Assembly (NCBI GenBank): GCA_030039155.1
Contig: JASHQL010000128.1
Location: forward strand, 1-37,591
DNA from: Streptosporangiaceae bacterium
Lineage (GTDB): Bacteria > Actinomycetota > Actinomycetes > Streptosporangiales > Streptosporangiaceae
Direction of reading: 5' to 3'
Length of the DNA stretch: 37,591 nucleotides
The stretch's first letter is position 1, and the number at the start of each line of letters is the position of its first letter. The position numbers and the translations under genes were made by a program. The notes beneath the pieces were generated by a model. That model saw only the letters and a program-made list of their open reading frames with translations. It was not told the DNA's origin and did not search any database. Positions 35,975 through 37,591 of the stretch are shown in pieces.

Positions 35975-37591
35975 ATGCGGCAATGGCGAGCCAGGTGCGT
36001 CCGCACGCTCGCGGCGTCAGCCGTGCTGCTCGGTGCGGCCGGCTTCGGCGGCCAGCCGGCCGCGGTCGCGGCGGCCGCAAGCTCCTGCCCGCTGCCCTCC
36101 GGCGGGCAGCTTCAGGGCATCGACGTTTCCTCGCTGAACCACCCGGGCGATGCGCCGATCGACTGGCCGCAGGTTGCGAGCTGCGGCTACCGGTTCGCGT
36201 TCGTCAAGGTCAGCGAGGGCTCGTACTACGTCAACAGCTACTACCAGGCCGACCTTGCCGGCGCCGAGGATGCCGGGCTGCTGGCAGCGCCTTATCAGTT
36301 TGCGATCCCGAACTACTCGGGCGGCACGCTGCAGGCGGACTACGCGGTCAACAATGCCGATCTCCAGCCGAACGGCATGACGCTGCCGCTCACCGTGGAC
36401 CTGGAGCCCGACCCCTACGTCAGCCAGGACCACACCAACGAGTGCTACGGGCTCAGCGCGGCAAAGATGGTGTCCTGGATCAGGGCCTTCGTCACCGAGG
36501 CGGCCAGGCGCACCGGTCAGCTGCCGATCATCTACACCACCGCGGCGTGGTGGAACAAGTGCACGGACCGGAGCGAGGCGTTCGCCGCCGATCCGCTCTG
36601 GGTGGCCCAGTACGGCGTCTCCCAGCCGGCCCTGCCGGCCGGCTGGGCCGGCTACGCCTACTGGCAGTACAGCGCGACCGCCACCGTCACCGGCATCGAG
36701 AACCAGGCCGACGCGGACTACTTCAACGACGCGGCGATGCAGCTTGCCGTGCCGGCGACGCAGAGCGACGCGACCGGCAGCACGGTGCAGCTCAACGTCG
36801 GCTCGCTGAACGCGGCCGCCGGGCAGCAGCTCAGCTACACCGCAGCCGGACTGCCGTCCGGGCTGGCCATCAACCCCTCGACCGGCGTCATCTCCGGCCA
36901 GCTCGGCAGCAGCCCGGCCACGGCGCAGGTGACCGTGACGGCCACCGCGGCCGGCGGGCCGGCCGGCTCGGTGTCGTTCGGCTGGCAGGTGCACGGCCCG
37001 GTCACCCTGGCCAGCGTGCCGAACCAGGCAAGCACGGCAGGTGCGCCGGCCCGGCTGCAGCTACAGGCCGCCGACGGGCTGCCTGGCTGCTCGCTCACGT
37101 TCACCGCGGCCGGCCTGCCGCCCGGCCTGTCGGTCAGCAGCTGCGGGCTGATCACCGGCTGGCTGCAGGCGCCGGGCAATTCGGCGGTCACGGTCAGCGT
37201 CGCCGACAGCAGCGGCGCGGTGCTCGGCACGACCACGTTCAGCTGGCACGTCGGCGCCGCCGACCGCACCGGCCAGCCGGCCGGCCAGGTCCGGCTGAAC
37301 ACCGCAGGCAAGTGCCTCGACCAGCTTTCGGCAGGCCGCGCCGGGATCTGGCGCTGCGATCATCGCGCCGGCGAGCGGTGGCGGATCGGCCAGGACGGCA
37401 CGCTCAGGATCGGCGGCAGGTGCCTGTCCGCGCCCGCCAGCGGAACCGGCAGCGCGGTGACGCTGGCCAACTGCGACGGCAGCACGGCCCAGCAGTGGCA
37501 GCCGGGCAGCGGCGCGACGCTGGCCAGCGTGCGTGCTGGCCGCTGCCTGGCGGCCGCGGCCAGCCGCAACGGCGCCGCGGTGCAGCTAGCC
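35975..37591 (+). CDS. Secreted GH25 lysozyme-like protein with ricin-type domain, 3' truncated
   Basis: This frame is open to the window end (539 codons without a stop), so the ORF track omits it. It starts with a signal peptide (MRQWRARCVRTLAASAVLLGAAG). A GH25 domain follows: LQGIDVSSLNHPG, FAFVKVSEGSYYVNSYY, the catalytic-type LTVDLEPDPY and IIYTTAAWWNK. Two Ig/putative-cadherin-like repeats come next, each with a GLPSGLAINPSTGVISG-type signature (the second GLPPGLSVSSCGLITG). Last is a ricin-type beta-trefoil lectin with one clear QQW (CDGSTAQQWQPG). It should be an exported muramidase acting on peptidoglycan, with carbohydrate-binding modules. It looks outside the stress regulon: no DevR box, and a secreted cell-wall role. 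Confidence 0.87.
   Translation, partial: MRQWRARCVRTLAASAVLLGAAGFGGQPAAVAAAASSCPLPSGGQLQGIDVSSLNHPGDAPIDWPQVASCGYRFAFVKVSEGSYYVNSYYQADLAGAEDAGLLAAPYQFAIPNYSGGTLQADYAVNNADLQPNGMTLPLTVDLEPDPYVSQDHTNECYGLSAAKMVSWIRAFVTEAARRTGQLPIIYTTAAWWNKCTDRSEAFAADPLWVAQYGVSQPALPAGWAGYAYWQYSATATVTGIENQADADYFNDAAMQLAVPATQSDATGSTVQLNVGSLNAAAGQQLSYTAAGLPSGLAINPSTGVISGQLGSSPATAQVTVTATAAGGPAGSVSFGWQVHGPVTLASVPNQASTAGAPARLQLQAADGLPGCSLTFTAAGLPPGLSVSSCGLITGWLQAPGNSAVTVSVADSSGAVLGTTTFSWHVGAADRTGQPAGQVRLNTAGKCLDQLSAGRAGIWRCDHRAGERWRIGQDGTLRIGGRCLSAPASGTGSAVTLANCDGSTAQQWQPGSGATLASVRAGRCLAAAASRNGAAVQLA

Noticed and set aside
36017-36994. 325-aa minus-strand ORF opposite the lysozyme-like gene
   Set aside because: Low-complexity antisense frame; the plus strand carries signal peptide, GH25 and lectin motifs in one open frame.
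1-37591. Prophage, integrative element or insertion sequence
   Set aside because: No integrase, transposase, phage structural gene, flanking direct repeat or tRNA was found, and base composition looks uniform by eye.

Overview
The window is very GC-rich DNA with dense genes and GTG/ATG starts behind GGAGG-type ribosome sites. Its protein families (DosR/DevR, Acg-like nitroreductases, an Rv1733c-like membrane protein, WS/DGAT, AcuC, N-terminal-GNAT acyl-CoA synthetase) point to an actinomycete. I cannot name the genus. No rRNA, tRNA, CRISPR array, transposase or phage gene was seen.

Most of the window reads as a DosR/DevR-type hypoxia or dormancy island, comparable in content to the Mycobacterium tuberculosis DosR regulon and the Streptomyces OsdR (DosR-like) region. 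Layout: (1) 1-1.8 kb, a 5'-truncated cytochrome b-like protein and a universal stress protein (USP); (2) 1.9-5.8 kb, a minus-strand operon of GH65 glycoside phosphorylase, XRE-PPOX fusion and beta-phosphoglucomutase-like HAD; (3) 5.9-12.4 kb, two PLP amino-acid decarboxylases around a GadC-like antiporter; (4) 12.5-14.3 kb, a single-domain cNMP-binding protein, an Rv1733c-like protein and a USP; (5) 14.3-18.2 kb, a GNAT/ADP-forming acyl-CoA synthetase fusion and an Acg-like nitroreductase; (6) 18.4-21.5 kb, a STAS-PAS protein with a histidine-less kinase remnant, an SRPBCC protein and an AcuC-like deacetylase; (7) 21.6-23.9 kb, CBS-BON, PPOX, USP and DUF1918 proteins; (8) 24.0-26.4 kb, the DevR regulator and DevS haem-GAF kinase, convergent and sharing one CTAG stop; (9) 26.6-33.5 kb, a second Acg-like protein, three USPs, SRPBCC, Hsp20, two zinc alcohol dehydrogenases and a second CBS-BON; (10) 33.5-37.6 kb, a WS/DGAT acyltransferase with an alpha/beta hydrolase, and a secreted GH25 lysozyme-like protein that runs off the end and is absent from the ORF track.

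The main non-coding signal is a recurring 14-bp near-palindrome resembling GGGACCTTCGGCCC, close to the core of the mycobacterial DosR box. I found 28 candidate copies, most of them 45-105 bp upstream of a start codon. At many promoters they come as pairs whose starts are 21-23 bp apart. The DevR protein keeps the [10 protein letters not shown] recognition helix of DosR, so it is the likely reader of these sites.

Inferred physiology: DevS senses O2/NO/redox through GAF-bound haem and DevR switches on the surrounding genes. These would cover protein protection (Hsp20, USPs), flavin chemistry (Acg-like, PPOX), fermentation (two ADHs), proton-consuming decarboxylation with antiport, and possibly protein acetylation control. 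Disaccharide phosphorolysis and wax/triacylglycerol synthesis lie alongside but show no convincing box.
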